Assembly (NCBI RefSeq): GCF_001685395.1
Contig: NZ_CP014167.1
Span: forward strand, 1,865,501-1,929,500
Direction of reading: 5' to 3'
DNA: 64,000 bases
Source of the DNA: Paenibacillus yonginensis
GTDB taxonomy: Bacteria > Bacillota > Bacilli > Paenibacillales > Paenibacillaceae
The position numbers and the translations under genes are program-made. Within the stretch, counting starts at the first letter, position 1. The number at the start of each line of letters is the position of its first letter. Of the stretch, positions 1 to 8,058 are shown one piece after another. The notes under the pieces were generated by a model that saw only the letters and a program-made list of their open reading frames with translations, ran no database searches and was not told the DNA's origin.

Positions 1-1
1 G

Positions 2-97
2 CAAATCCGATTCCTTATTTCCGGCAGTATTGCCCAGCTCCTTCAAGCCGTCATGACAGATGTTATCGAAACAGCGTCGAACCCGAGCGAAAGCTGA
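2..97 (+). CDS. C-terminal tail of an unidentified protein (cut by window edge)
   Basis: The second forward frame is open from the window edge to a TGA at 95-97 and encodes 31 residues ending in IETASNPSES. The tail reads like real protein (hydrophobic IRFLISGSIAQLL followed by a polar end) and would converge on the RNase Z gene on the opposite strand. Frame one is also open here, to a stop near 166, so the choice is uncertain. Too little is present to name a family. Confidence 0.3.
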   Translation, partial: QIRFLISGSIAQLLQAVMTDVIETASNPSES

Positions 98-188
98 TGC
101 CCTGTAGCGGAAAGACGAAGCAAAACTTTGCTAAAGTCTGTCACTTCCTGCGCTTTCCCGGAAAATAATCCGGCTAGAGGCGGTTGGA

Positions 189-1127
189 TCAGCTTTTGTC
201 CGGATATTTGCTGATCGGATACAGCACATGCTCTACCGCCAGCTTGGCATTCGGGAAGATCGCCCTGGCTTCTTCCAGCAGCGGAGCCAGCTGCTCCTCG
301 TCTTTATATCTGGAGCTGAAATGCGTCATGAACATTTCATGCGCACCTGCCGCTTTGGCTTCTTCCGCCGCCTGCACGGCGGTGCTGTGGTGATATTCAT
401 AAGCCGTTTTCTGAAGTTCATGCAGGAATGTGGCTTCATGAACAAGCATATCGGCATTTCGGGCCAGCTCAACGGCTGCCCGGCAGGGGCGCGTATCGCC
501 CAATATGGTAACGATTCTACCTTTCTTAGGCTTGCCGAGCACATCACAGGAACGTACAACCGTTCCCTGCTCCGTGACGATATTCTCACCACGTTTTAGT
601 TGTCCGTAGAGCGGACCTGGTTTGACGCCGTGTTTCTTCAAGCTTTCAAAGTCCAGCTTGCCGGGCCGGTCCTTCTCGATGATCCGGTAGCCGTAGCTGT
701 CGATCCGGTGTTCAAGCAAAGCCGATTCGACCTGGAACGTGTCATCCTCAAACAGCACGCCGCCCTCATGCTCCTTTACGATCAGCTCATAATTGATCCG
801 AGATTCGCTGATGCCAAGCGTCAGATCAATAAAAGCCTTCAGTCCTTTGGGGCCGTAAACGGTAAGCGGCGTATCTCCCCCTTGATTCGCCCGGCTGGAC
901 AGCAAACCTGGAAGTCCAAATAAATGGTCGCCATGAAGGTGAGTAATAAATACCTTTTCCAGCTTGCTCAGCCGCAGCGGAGAACGCAGCACCTGGTGCT
1001 GGGTGCCCTCGCCGCAGTCAAACAGCCAGAACGACCGTCTTTCATCCAGCATCCGGAGCGCCAGTGACGTCACGTTTCTTTGCAGGGAAGGAACTCCCGC
1101 ATTGGTTCCCATAAAATACAGTTCCAT
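189..1127 (-). CDS. rnz: Ribonuclease Z (tRNA 3'-processing endonuclease)
   Basis: A 312-residue metallo-beta-lactamase-fold endonuclease that cuts the 3' trailer from tRNA precursors, mainly those lacking an encoded CCA. The N-terminus MELYFMGTNAGVPS and the zinc motif HLHGDH (H63, H65, D67, H68) are typical of bacterial RNase Z. Further ligands are visible in LGDTRPC and in the C-terminal FMTHFSSRY. Length matches the usual 305-315 residues. The ATG at 1127 is preceded by GAGGAG at good spacing. The gene is convergent with the fragment at the left edge and lies downstream of metH, separated by the metH terminator. It appears intact. Confidence 0.95.
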   Translation of the reverse strand: MELYFMGTNAGVPSLQRNVTSLALRMLDERRSFWLFDCGEGTQHQVLRSPLRLSKLEKVFITHLHGDHLFGLPGLLSSRANQGGDTPLTVYGPKGLKAFIDLTLGISESRINYELIVKEHEGGVLFEDDTFQVESALLEHRIDSYGYRIIEKDRPGKLDFESLKKHGVKPGPLYGQLKRGENIVTEQGTVVRSCDVLGKPKKGRIVTILGDTRPCRAAVELARNADMLVHEATFLHELQKTAYEYHHSTAVQAAEEAKAAGAHEMFMTHFSSRYKDEEQLAPLLEEARAIFPNAKLAVEHVLYPISKYPDKS

Positions 1128-1198
1128 AAACAGCCGCTCCTCTCTAAACCTAAATAACCTGCCTGTTAATAAGGCTCTGTACGATGCCCCAATATCAG

Positions 1199-1228
1199 CA
1201 AAAATCCCCCGCTTGCTCCGGGGGATTT
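1199..1228 (-). terminator. Rho-independent terminator of metH
   Basis: An 8-bp stem (AATCCCCC / GGGGGATT, minus strand) is followed by a T run, about 15 bases after the metH stop. It separates metH from rnz. Confidence 0.85.
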
Positions 1229-1242
1229 GCTAAAGGGCCAGA

Positions 1243-4200
1243 TTAAGCTTTTTCCACATTAAAATATTGCGCTTCAGGATGGCTGAACACCATGGCCGAA
1301 ACCGAAGCCTCTGGTTCCATCATAAACCCTTCGGTCAGCTCAACGCCAATTTCCTCGGGATTCATCAATTCAAACAGCGGCGCCTGCATCTCCAGGTCCG
1401 GGCAGGCCGGATAACCAAAGGATACACGAATTCCCTGATAGCGGGCTCCATGGCGCTGCTTCATGGTCATGTCGTGCGGATCCGGGAAACCCCAGGTGTC
1501 CCGCATCATATGGTGCAGACGTTCCGCCATGCCTTCCGCTACTTCGAGCGCAGTCGACTGGAGCACATGAAAGCGAAGATATTCGCCCTGCTCTTTCCAT
1601 TCTTCCGATTTCTCGCGGATGCCTTTACCAGCCGTCACCACCATAAAGCCGACATAATCCATCGTTCCGCTTTCAACAGGCTTCAAATAATCGGCGAGAC
1701 ATAAATAAGGGGCAACCCGCTGGCGCGGGAACGAGAAGGTCTTCAGCACCTTTGACATATCCTCAGGGTCATAGATCAGAATCTCGTTGCCGCGCGACTG
1801 GGCCGGGAAGAACCGGTACATCGCATGAGCTTGAATAATTCCGTCGGTTACCGCTTCGTACAGCACCTGATCCACTGTTTCCTTCAGATGCACCGCCTTT
1901 GGATCTCCCGAAGCGATCAGCTGCTCGACATTCCCTTTTAAGCCCAAATGGTGGCCCAGCAGCATCTGCATATTGACATAAGGGATAATGTGGCCCAGCG
2001 GATAATTCTTCAGCACATGGCGCTCCAGATCCGGCGGGATATAAACGGGTGCATCAGCGGAAATAGAAGAACGTACGGCCCGTGTCAATTCCGGCAGCGG
2101 CGCCGTTTCAGGTTTGGCACTGTCGGTCTCCTTCTCGGCTTCCATTTCCAAGCGGAGTTTCTCGCGGGCCTCCGGATTCATTAATCGGTTAGCCAGATCG
2201 AGACCGTCCATGGCGTCTTTGGCGTAGACCACCATTCCGTCATATTCGGGGCGAATCCGGTTCTTAGTGAATTTGCGGGTCAACGCCGCACCGCCTACCA
2301 TAATCGGCACGTCAATCCCGGCGTTCCGCAAATCCTGCGCCGTAGTGACCATTTGCTGCGCCGATTTAACAAGCAGGCCCGACAAGCCGATTACGTCGAC
2401 CTTTTCCTTGCGATAAGCCTCGATAATGCTTTCCGGTGGTACTTTTATACCCAAATTTACGATTTGGTAACCGTTGTTGGCAAGGATGATTTCCACCAGA
2501 TTCTTGCCAATGTCGTGAACGTCCCCTTTAACGGTGGCTAACAGGATTTTACCTTTCACCGAGGATTCGTTCTTCTCCATAAAGTTCTCCAAATAAGCGA
2601 CCGATGCTTTCATCACTTCCGCGCTTTGCAGCACTTCGGCCACAATCAGCTCGTTATTGTTGAACAGGCGGCCAACCTCTTCCATTCCTTTCATAAGAGG
2701 ACCATTGATGATCTCCAGGGCCGTGTAGCGGTTAAGCGCTTCGTCCAGATCGGGGATCAGCCCTTCCTTGGTGCCTTCAACGACATAGGAGGCCAGCCGC
2801 TCCTCAAGAGGCAGGTTCATCACTTTTTCTTTCTTCTCTACCTTCTTGTTCCGGAAAGCAGCAACAAAGGCCGCCAGAGTTTCATCGTTGGTATTGTAGA
2901 TCAGTTCTTCGGCCAGCCGGCGTTCTTCTTCCGGAATCGAAGCATAACGCTCCACCTTCTCTGTGTTGACGATGGCATAGTCCAGTCCGGCTTTCGTGCA
3001 TTCATACAGAAAAACAGAATTCAGCACCTCGCGGCCCGCTTCAGGCAGGCCAAACGAAACGTTGCTGATGCCCAGAATGGTATGGCATTCCGGCAGCGCC
3101 TGCTTGATCAGGCGGATGCCCTCTACGGTTTCCTTCGCTGAACCAATATACTGCTCGTCCCCTGTGCCTACCGGGAATACCAGCGGGTCAAAAATAAGGT
3201 CCTCGGCCTTCAAGCCGTATTTGCCAACCAGCAGATCGTGGGAGCGTTTCGCCACTTCCAGCTTGTCTTCCCGCGTAATGGCTTGTCCGCGTTCATCAAT
3301 TGTCCCAACAACCACAGCGGCCCCATACTTGTGAATAAGCGGGGTTACCCGTTCAAATTTCTCTTCTCCATCCTCAAGGTTAATGGAGTTAATTATCGAT
3401 TTCCCTTGGCAGTATTGCAGTGCAAGGTCGATCACTTCCGCGTCGGTGGTATCGATCATTAAAGGAACCTTCACCTTCTTGACCACCAGCTCCAGGAATT
3501 CCCGCATATCGGAGGTTTCATCCCGGTCCGGGTCCTGCACACAGACGTCGATGACCTGGGCCCCGTTCTTGACTTGTGCCCGGGCAATCTCCGAAGCTTC
3601 TTCGTATTTGCCTTCCACAATCAGCCGTTTGAATTTGCGGGAACCCAGAACGTTTGTTCTTTCCCCGACCATATACGGACGGTTCTCCGCTTCAATATAG
3701 ACCGGTTCGATTCCGGAGACTGCCGGCGGATGTTCGCCTTCAACCGGGCGGGGACTGTACGCAGCAAGCTCTTCCGCCAAAGCCCGGATATGCTCCGGAG
3801 TCGTACCGCAGCAGCCGCCCGCAATGTTGAGCCAGCCCTGCTCGGCAAAAGCGCCGATTTTTTTCGCTAATGAGCTTGGAGATTCGTGATAATGGCCGTT
3901 TTCGTCCGGCAGACCGGCATTGGGATAACAGCTGACCGCCGTCTTCGACATTTCGGACAGCGTACGAATATGATCTCTCATAAACTCAGGGCCCGTTGCA
4001 CAATTCAGGCCAACCGAGATCGGCTGCAAATGCTCCAGCGAGACGTAAAAAGATTCGATATTTTGCCCGGCAAGCGTTGTGCCCATCGGTTCAATCGTGC
4101 CCGAAATCATAATAGGCAGCTTTGTTCCGGTCTTGGAAAAAGCTTGTCTGATGCCGATGCTTCCGGCTTTAACGTTCAAGGTATCCTGTGAGGTTTCCAG

Positions 4201-4680
4201 CAGCAGCGCATCCACTCCGGCTTCAATAAGCGCAATGGCCTGTTCTTCATAACTTTCGACAAGCTGGCCAAAAGTGACGCCGCCGGTTACAGACAATGTC
4301 TTGGTGGTAGGACCAAGCGCGCCGGCCACATACCGCGGCTGCTCCTCGGTGCTGTATTTGCTGGCCGCTTCTACAGCTAATTTTGCCGCAGCCAGATTGA
4401 TTTCTTTAGCTTTCTCCGGTATATCGTATTCAGCCAGAACCACAGAGGTGGCGCCAAATGTGTTGGTCTCGATGAGATCCGCTCCCGCTTCGAGGTATTG
4501 TTCATGAATTCGGCTGATTACATCAGGTCTTGTCAAGACCAGCATCTCATTGCAGCCGTCTAAGTTCTCGCCTCCAAAATCCGCCGGAGACAAATTTTCC
4601 TGCTGGATCATGGTTCCCATAGCTCCATCAAGAATCAATATTTTATCTTTCATTCGTGCTTCAAGACTAGGTTTATTCAA
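1243..4680 (-). CDS. metH: Cobalamin-dependent methionine synthase
   Basis: A 1145-residue cytosolic enzyme that moves the methyl group of 5-methyltetrahydrofolate to homocysteine through cob(I)alamin. All four modules are present in order. The homocysteine domain starts ILDGAMGTMIQQ and carries zinc cysteines in LNCATG and GGCCGTTP. A pterin-binding domain follows. The B12 domain has the cap and the histidine motif DVHDIGKN. The C-terminal reactivation domain contains the RYQGIRVSFGYPACPD stretch. I place the start at the TTG at 4680, nine bases after GGGAGG; an in-frame ATG further upstream would swallow that ribosome site. No S-box or cobalamin riboswitch fits in the short upstream gap. 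Confidence 0.96.
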   Translation of the reverse strand: MNKPSLEARMKDKILILDGAMGTMIQQENLSPADFGGENLDGCNEMLVLTRPDVISRIHEQYLEAGADLIETNTFGATSVVLAEYDIPEKAKEINLAAAKLAVEAASKYSTEEQPRYVAGALGPTTKTLSVTGGVTFGQLVESYEEQAIALIEAGVDALLLETSQDTLNVKAGSIGIRQAFSKTGTKLPIMISGTIEPMGTTLAGQNIESFYVSLEHLQPISVGLNCATGPEFMRDHIRTLSEMSKTAVSCYPNAGLPDENGHYHESPSSLAKKIGAFAEQGWLNIAGGCCGTTPEHIRALAEELAAYSPRPVEGEHPPAVSGIEPVYIEAENRPYMVGERTNVLGSRKFKRLIVEGKYEEASEIARAQVKNGAQVIDVCVQDPDRDETSDMREFLELVVKKVKVPLMIDTTDAEVIDLALQYCQGKSIINSINLEDGEEKFERVTPLIHKYGAAVVVGTIDERGQAITREDKLEVAKRSHDLLVGKYGLKAEDLIFDPLVFPVGTGDEQYIGSAKETVEGIRLIKQALPECHTILGISNVSFGLPEAGREVLNSVFLYECTKAGLDYAIVNTEKVERYASIPEEERRLAEELIYNTNDETLAAFVAAFRNKKVEKKEKVMNLPLEERLASYVVEGTKEGLIPDLDEALNRYTALEIINGPLMKGMEEVGRLFNNNELIVAEVLQSAEVMKASVAYLENFMEKNESSVKGKILLATVKGDVHDIGKNLVEIILANNGYQIVNLGIKVPPESIIEAYRKEKVDVIGLSGLLVKSAQQMVTTAQDLRNAGIDVPIMVGGAALTRKFTKNRIRPEYDGMVVYAKDAMDGLDLANRLMNPEAREKLRLEMEAEKETDSAKPETAPLPELTRAVRSSISADAPVYIPPDLERHVLKNYPLGHIIPYVNMQMLLGHHLGLKGNVEQLIASGDPKAVHLKETVDQVLYEAVTDGIIQAHAMYRFFPAQSRGNEILIYDPEDMSKVLKTFSFPRQRVAPYLCLADYLKPVESGTMDYVGFMVVTAGKGIREKSEEWKEQGEYLRFHVLQSTALEVAEGMAERLHHMMRDTWGFPDPHDMTMKQRHGARYQGIRVSFGYPACPDLEMQAPLFELMNPEEIGVELTEGFMMEPEASVSAMVFSHPEAQYFNVEKA

Positions 4681-4767
4681 TCCCAATAACCTCCCTTCAG
4701 ACATTAACATTTAGTTTAGCAGAAGGCCTTGACTTAGGGAAGAAAATTCAAGCCGGAGAATCTTAAT

Positions 4768-4786
4768 TCCCTTAACTATCCCTTAA
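4768..4786 (-). repeat. Paired 8-bp direct repeat upstream of metH
   Basis: TCCCTTAA occurs at 4768-4775 and again at 4779-4786, one helical turn apart, in the gap between the HAD-gene terminator and metH. The spacing suits a regulator binding one face of the helix, but no known box is recognised. Confidence 0.3.
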
Positions 4787-4802
4787 TTAATTGGTATGAA
4801 GA

Positions 4803-4852
4803 AAAAAACAAAACACCGCCTGGTGTCCGTTTGAACGGCCAAGGCGGTGTTC
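4803..4852 (-). terminator. Terminator of the HAD hydrolase gene
   Basis: AACACCGCC pairs with GGCGGTGTT across a 24-base loop, followed on the minus strand by a T-rich tract. It lies directly after the stop at 4861 and insulates the downstream metH gene. Confidence 0.85.
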
Positions 4853-4860
4853 TCCTTTTT

Positions 4861-5664
4861 CTAAGAAGCGGAACGGTTATGGATAATTTCAAACAGTTCT
4901 GAAAGATGCCCGATTTCGTAATCCGGAATAATTTCGTCATCTTTTGTTTTGCCATCCCGGTTGATCCAGACGGATGTAATTCCTGCAGCAAGCGCTCCTT
5001 TGATATCGGTCGTAAGCTTGTCGCCTACCATAATTGTCTCCTCAGGCGCTGTTCCAAGCAGTTCCAAAGCATGTCTAAAGATGGATACATCTGGTTTCCC
5101 CCGCCCGAAGCTGCCCGAGATGATCACCTCATCAAAATAAGGAACCAGCTCCGGCACTCCGTCGAGCTTCTCCTGCTGCAGGGAAGGACAACCGTTGGTC
5201 AGCAGCAAAAGTTTGACTTTCCCTTTGAGTTCATTCAAGACTTTAAAAGTTTCTCCATACGTATAAGGTCTTGCCCGCCGTTCGGCGGCAAACAGCTCCC
5301 CGAGCTCTTCAGCCAGCTTCGCATCATCTACCCCGAAGGAAAGCAGCGCCTGGTACCAGGAATCTCTCCGGTAGGCAGGCACCAGCTGCTGCAGCTTCCG
5401 GAACTCCGGCTGAGTGCCCCCGTCGAACTTGGCCCACAGCCCTTCAAACGGATTAATGCCGATCAATTTGGTGAAAGCAAAGGTGTCGTAAGACTCATAC
5501 AGCTTCCTAGCCTCTCTCCGAACCGCTTCCTCCAGCTGCTCCGCTTTAATGCCGGTTGCGGCTTCGGCTTTTTGGCAGACCTCCTGAAAGGTCTCAGAAA
5601 CACTGCGCTCATCCCACAATAAAGTGTCATCCAGGTCAAAACAAACCGCTTTAATTACAGCCAT
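4861..5664 (-). CDS. HAD-superfamily hydrolase (YjjG/NagD-like phosphatase)
   Basis: A 267-residue haloacid-dehalogenase-fold enzyme, probably a small-molecule or nucleotide monophosphatase. Motif I is DLDDTLLW near the N-terminus with the catalytic aspartates. Motif II is LLLTNG, the motif III lysine is in GRGKPDVSIF, and motif IV is MVGDKLTTDIKGA. A helical cap of about 120 residues sits between motifs I and II. The ATG at 5664 follows a G-rich ribosome site (GGGGGAACGGGGA); an upstream TTG at 5691 would add nine residues. The gene starts 36 bases after the upstream membrane-protein gene, so co-transcription is likely. Substrate cannot be read from sequence. Confidence 0.88.
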   Translation of the reverse strand: MAVIKAVCFDLDDTLLWDERSVSETFQEVCQKAEAATGIKAEQLEEAVRREARKLYESYDTFAFTKLIGINPFEGLWAKFDGGTQPEFRKLQQLVPAYRRDSWYQALLSFGVDDAKLAEELGELFAAERRARPYTYGETFKVLNELKGKVKLLLLTNGCPSLQQEKLDGVPELVPYFDEVIISGSFGRGKPDVSIFRHALELLGTAPEETIMVGDKLTTDIKGALAAGITSVWINRDGKTKDDEIIPDYEIGHLSELFEIIHNRSAS

Positions 5665-5700
5665 TCCCCGTTCCCCCTGTGTCTTAGACAAATCATCTGT

Positions 5701-6216
5701 TTATTTTCTCTCGAGCTCTACTCCGTGCGCAGCGGCATACTCCTGCAAGGCCGACCCCAGTTCATCCATGTTGTAAAAGTTCCGGCTGCCGGAGAACGTC
5801 CAGTTCGGTTCTTTAGTTTTCGTTACAATGGTGATCGTTTTGCCGCTCCATTTGATTTTGGAGATCGAACCTGCATCTAGGCTGCGGTCTCTGTTGAATT
5901 TGGAAGTAAACAGCTTGTTTTTGTATATCCGCAAATAGGGTCTACGCAAATAAATGACAATCCCCAGCAGGAAATACAAAGCAACAGTAATGACGTAAAG
6001 CGTATTGATGTTTTCGGTGCCTCCGATGAAGCCCATAGCGGCGTACATAGCACCCAGAACGATAAACAGAAGCGGCAAAAGCACGTTCCGGCCCCTAAAA
6101 ACAACGCCCTCCCCTTTACTGCCTAACGTATTGCCAGGCTTAACCCCTTTTTTCTGCTGATTGAGGTTGTATTTCTGGCGATTCTTCTCCACTTTTCGTT
6201 CAAACGATCTTGACAT
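5701..6216 (-). CDS. Hypothetical two-segment membrane protein
   Basis: 171 residues. A basic N-terminus (RKVEKNRQKYNLNQQKKG) is followed by two hydrophobic helices at about residues 44-64 and 72-90, then a soluble C-terminal domain of about 75 residues rich in beta-type sequence (ITIVTKTKEPNWTFSGS). The build resembles small membrane proteins with a PH-like cytoplasmic domain, but I do not recognise the family. GGAGG precedes the ATG. It lies just upstream of the HAD gene in the same direction, and they are probably one operon. Function unknown. Confidence 0.75.
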   Translation of the reverse strand: MSRSFERKVEKNRQKYNLNQQKKGVKPGNTLGSKGEGVVFRGRNVLLPLLFIVLGAMYAAMGFIGGTENINTLYVITVALYFLLGIVIYLRRPYLRIYKNKLFTSKFNRDRSLDAGSISKIKWSGKTITIVTKTKEPNWTFSGSRNFYNMDELGSALQEYAAAHGVELERK

Positions 6217-6258
6217 GCACTTGCTTCCTCCCTAGACATGGTTGCCGGCTGAAGCCGG

Positions 6259-6435
6259 CTATTTCTCGTCAACAATCTCGATGGATTCGAGCTGCTGACG
6301 GAAGTTTCTGCGGATATTGCCAAGATATATTTCACGCAGCTCAGCGCGTTCGAGCTTCTCTGCTTCCGTTAAACCTTCCGCTTTATGTTTGCGGGCTAAT
6401 TCATTAATACGTTGTACCAAACTATCGATGTCCAT
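6259..6435 (-). CDS. ynzC: DUF896 / YnzC-family protein
   Basis: A 58-residue, very charged helical protein (IDSLVQRINELARKHKAEG, then LTEAEKLERAELREIYL) typical of the DUF896 family, a helical hairpin of unknown function. In Bacillus subtilis ynzC is the last gene of the SOS-controlled yneA-yneB-ynzC operon, divergent from lexA. Here yneA is the upstream neighbour and yneB is missing. The ATG at 6435 follows GGAGG by five bases; earlier methionines would overlap that site. About 180 bases separate it from yneA, so it may have its own promoter as well. Confidence 0.88.
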   Translation of the reverse strand: MDIDSLVQRINELARKHKAEGLTEAEKLERAELREIYLGNIRRNFRQQLESIEIVDEK

Positions 6436-6617
6436 AAGGTCCTCCTTCATTAAAGGCATTACTATTTACTTTGACATGTCAAAAAGAGCTTGTCAAGGCA
6501 GTCTCTTATCCTTTCAAGCTCTAAATTCATAACCTATGAAATGATGCTTTCTTCAAGATTCAATTGACCCCAAAACCACTGCCCTTTGCCCTTTTAAGGA
6601 GAAATTAATACGGCTTG

Positions 6618-7013
6618 TTAATCCGTAATTGGAAGATTCAGAATAGCTCCGGCCTGAATATTGCTGTCATGCAGTCGATTTAAAGAGGTTAACATGTGAA
6701 CATATTTGCGGGTGTCCATACCATCCGGTTTATGGGCCAGCGCAATATTCCAAAGCGTATCGCCGGGCATCACAATAACAGTTTCGTAGACAGGTTCATC
6801 TCCCGGAGAAACCGAGGCGGCAAACGCGCTGATGAAGCCGGTGAGGGAAAGAACAATGACAGCTACTATTAAAAGAGAACGAATTAGTGATCTGCGGGCA
6901 AATGGTTTACGTGTTTGATGAACCTTAGAAGTTTTATGGGTAAAACCTGCCGGCGAACCGGAATGAACAGGTTCAGCAGAATAAATACTTTTATATGTAC
7001 TGTGTTTCAACAA
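6618..7013 (-). CDS. yneA: SOS-induced cell division suppressor, LysM protein
   Basis: About 131 residues: a basic N-terminal tail, one hydrophobic segment (SLLIVAVIVLSLTGFISAF) and a C-terminal LysM domain (VIVMPGDTLWNIALAHKP to AGAILNLPI). This is the architecture of YneA, which delays septation during DNA damage from outside the membrane. It is divergent from lexA, the classic arrangement. The first in-frame ATG (7085) lies inside the promoter, so I prefer a TTG near 7013, eight bases after GGAG; the next codon, also TTG, is an alternative. Its promoter carries LexA boxes. Confidence 0.87.
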   Translation of the reverse strand: MLKHSTYKSIYSAEPVHSGSPAGFTHKTSKVHQTRKPFARRSLIRSLLIVAVIVLSLTGFISAFAASVSPGDEPVYETVIVMPGDTLWNIALAHKPDGMDTRKYVHMLTSLNRLHDSNIQAGAILNLPITD

Positions 7014-7026
7014 AAGAATCACTCCC

Positions 7027-7038
7027 AAACGTTTGTTC
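7027..7038 (-). promoter_or_regulatory. LexA (SOS) box, one mismatch, yneA leader
   Basis: AAACGTTTGTTC matches GAAC-N4-GTTC with one substitution. It lies between the yneA -10 and the chosen start. Confidence 0.6.
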
Positions 7039-7056
7039 TGTTTTTGCTCTGAAATC

Positions 7057-7085
7057 AATATAACACGAACACTTGTTTCGTTCAA
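7057..7085 (-). promoter_or_regulatory. yneA promoter with embedded LexA box
   Basis: On the minus strand TTGAAC and TATATT are separated by 17 bases. The spacer contains a LexA box at 7067-7078 (GAACACTTGTTT, in the wider context CGAACACTTGTTTCG), so repressor would cover the polymerase site. Confidence 0.82.
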
Positions 7086-7094
7086 TAGTTTTTA

Positions 7095-7106
7095 GAACAA
7101 TTGTTC
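7095..7106. promoter_or_regulatory. Perfect palindromic LexA box between yneA and lexA
   Basis: GAACAATTGTTC is an exact GAAC-N4-GTTC palindrome midway between the divergent promoters. Confidence 0.85.
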
Positions 7107-7129
7107 CCCCCTTTATTTCGGAAATGTTA

Positions 7130-7141
7130 GAACTCCTGTTT
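7130..7141 (+). promoter_or_regulatory. LexA box upstream of lexA
   Basis: GAACTCCTGTTT is one base from the symmetrical core and overlaps the start of the lexA -35 region. Confidence 0.7.
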
Positions 7142-7168
7142 GTGCGAACGGAGGTTCTATGTTATAAT
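7140..7168 (+). promoter_or_regulatory. lexA promoter with embedded LexA box
   Basis: TTGTGC (7140-7145), a 17-base spacer and TATAAT (7163-7168). The spacer holds a perfect-core LexA box at 7146-7157 (GAACGGAGGTTC), giving autoregulation. Confidence 0.85.
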
Positions 7169-7203
7169 TTTTCCAAACGTTACTAAGATGGGGTTGATAA
7201 CAA

Positions 7204-7830
7204 ATGTCGAAGGTTTCCAGCCGCCAGCAGGCGATTTTGGAATTTATAAGAAGCGAAGTTCGAATGAAAGGTTATCCTCCTTCTGTTCGGGAAATCGGCG
7301 AAGCGGTCGGCTTGGCTTCAAGCTCAACAGTGCACGGTCATCTTGACCGGCTGGAGAAGAAGGGGTTGATCCGCAGAGACCCGACCAAACCGCGTGCGAT
7401 CGAGCTGCTGGGACAAGAAGAATCGGAAGATTCCAATATGTTTGCCCATACCGTGGCAAGAATTCCGGTAGTCGGCAAAGTGACGGCCGGTGTGCCCATC
7501 ACTGCAACAGAGAATATCGAGGACTATTTCCCTTTGCCAAACCATTATGTCGGCGAGAAAGAAGTGTTTATGCTGGCCGTTGTGGGTGAAAGCATGATTG
7601 AGGCTGGTATTCATAACGGGGATTATGTGATCGTCCGTCAGCAGCAAACCGCCGAGAACGGCGATATCGTGGTCGCAATGACGGAGGATGATGAAGCAAC
7701 GGTCAAAACTTTTTATAAAGAAAGAGACCATATCCGCCTGCAGCCTGAGAATCCGGCCTTTGAACCGCTTCGTTTGAAGCATGTTACCATTTTAGGCAAG
7801 GTGATCGGCCTGTTCAGAGATTTGCATTAG
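7204..7830 (+). CDS. lexA: LexA repressor
   Basis: 208 residues, standard Gram-positive LexA. The N-terminal winged helix-turn-helix covers about residues 1-65 ([20 protein letters not shown]). The RecA-stimulated self-cleavage site is A95-G96 in KVTAGVPI. The catalytic dyad is S129 in VGESM and K167 in ATVKTFY. It represses SOS genes and is inactivated by autoproteolysis on RecA filaments. GGGG lies about ten bases before the ATG. It is divergent from yneA, with five LexA boxes between them, and is followed by a strong terminator, so it is monocistronic. Confidence 0.97.
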   Translation: MSKVSSRQQAILEFIRSEVRMKGYPPSVREIGEAVGLASSSTVHGHLDRLEKKGLIRRDPTKPRAIELLGQEESEDSNMFAHTVARIPVVGKVTAGVPITATENIEDYFPLPNHYVGEKEVFMLAVVGESMIEAGIHNGDYVIVRQQQTAENGDIVVAMTEDDEATVKTFYKERDHIRLQPENPAFEPLRLKHVTILGKVIGLFRDLH

Positions 7831-7851
7831 TATATTTTGTTTATTCAGTCG

Positions 7852-7897
7852 AAAAGGCAGCTCATTTCCAGTATGGAAAAGAGGCTGCCTTTTTTTC
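7852..7897 (+). terminator. lexA terminator
   Basis: AAAGGCAGC pairs with GCTGCCTTT and runs into seven T residues, 22 bases after the lexA stop. Confidence 0.88.
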
Positions 7898-7980
7898 ATG
7901 CAATTCCGGCGCAATTTGGGATATTACGAACGCTTAACACGGGTATACTGGATAGTGAACTTTTATATTCTATGCTATAT

Positions 7981-8020
7981 TGATAAAAAAGATGATTGAT
8001 TCGATAATTTATTTTTATCA
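7981..8020. repeat. 9-bp inverted repeat in the yitT leader
   Basis: TGATAAAAA (7981-7989) and TTTTTATCA (8012-8020) are perfect inverted copies 22 bases apart, just upstream of the yitT ribosome site. They could be an operator or a weak RNA hairpin; AT-richness makes chance possible. Confidence 0.3.
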
Positions 8021-8058
8021 TTCAACTTGTCCAAAAAATAAATAAAGGATTGAAACCA

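Noticed and set aside
4681-4800. SAM or cobalamin riboswitch upstream of metH
   Set aside because: Only about 90 bases lie between the HAD-gene terminator and the start, and no S-box or B12-box motif is seen.
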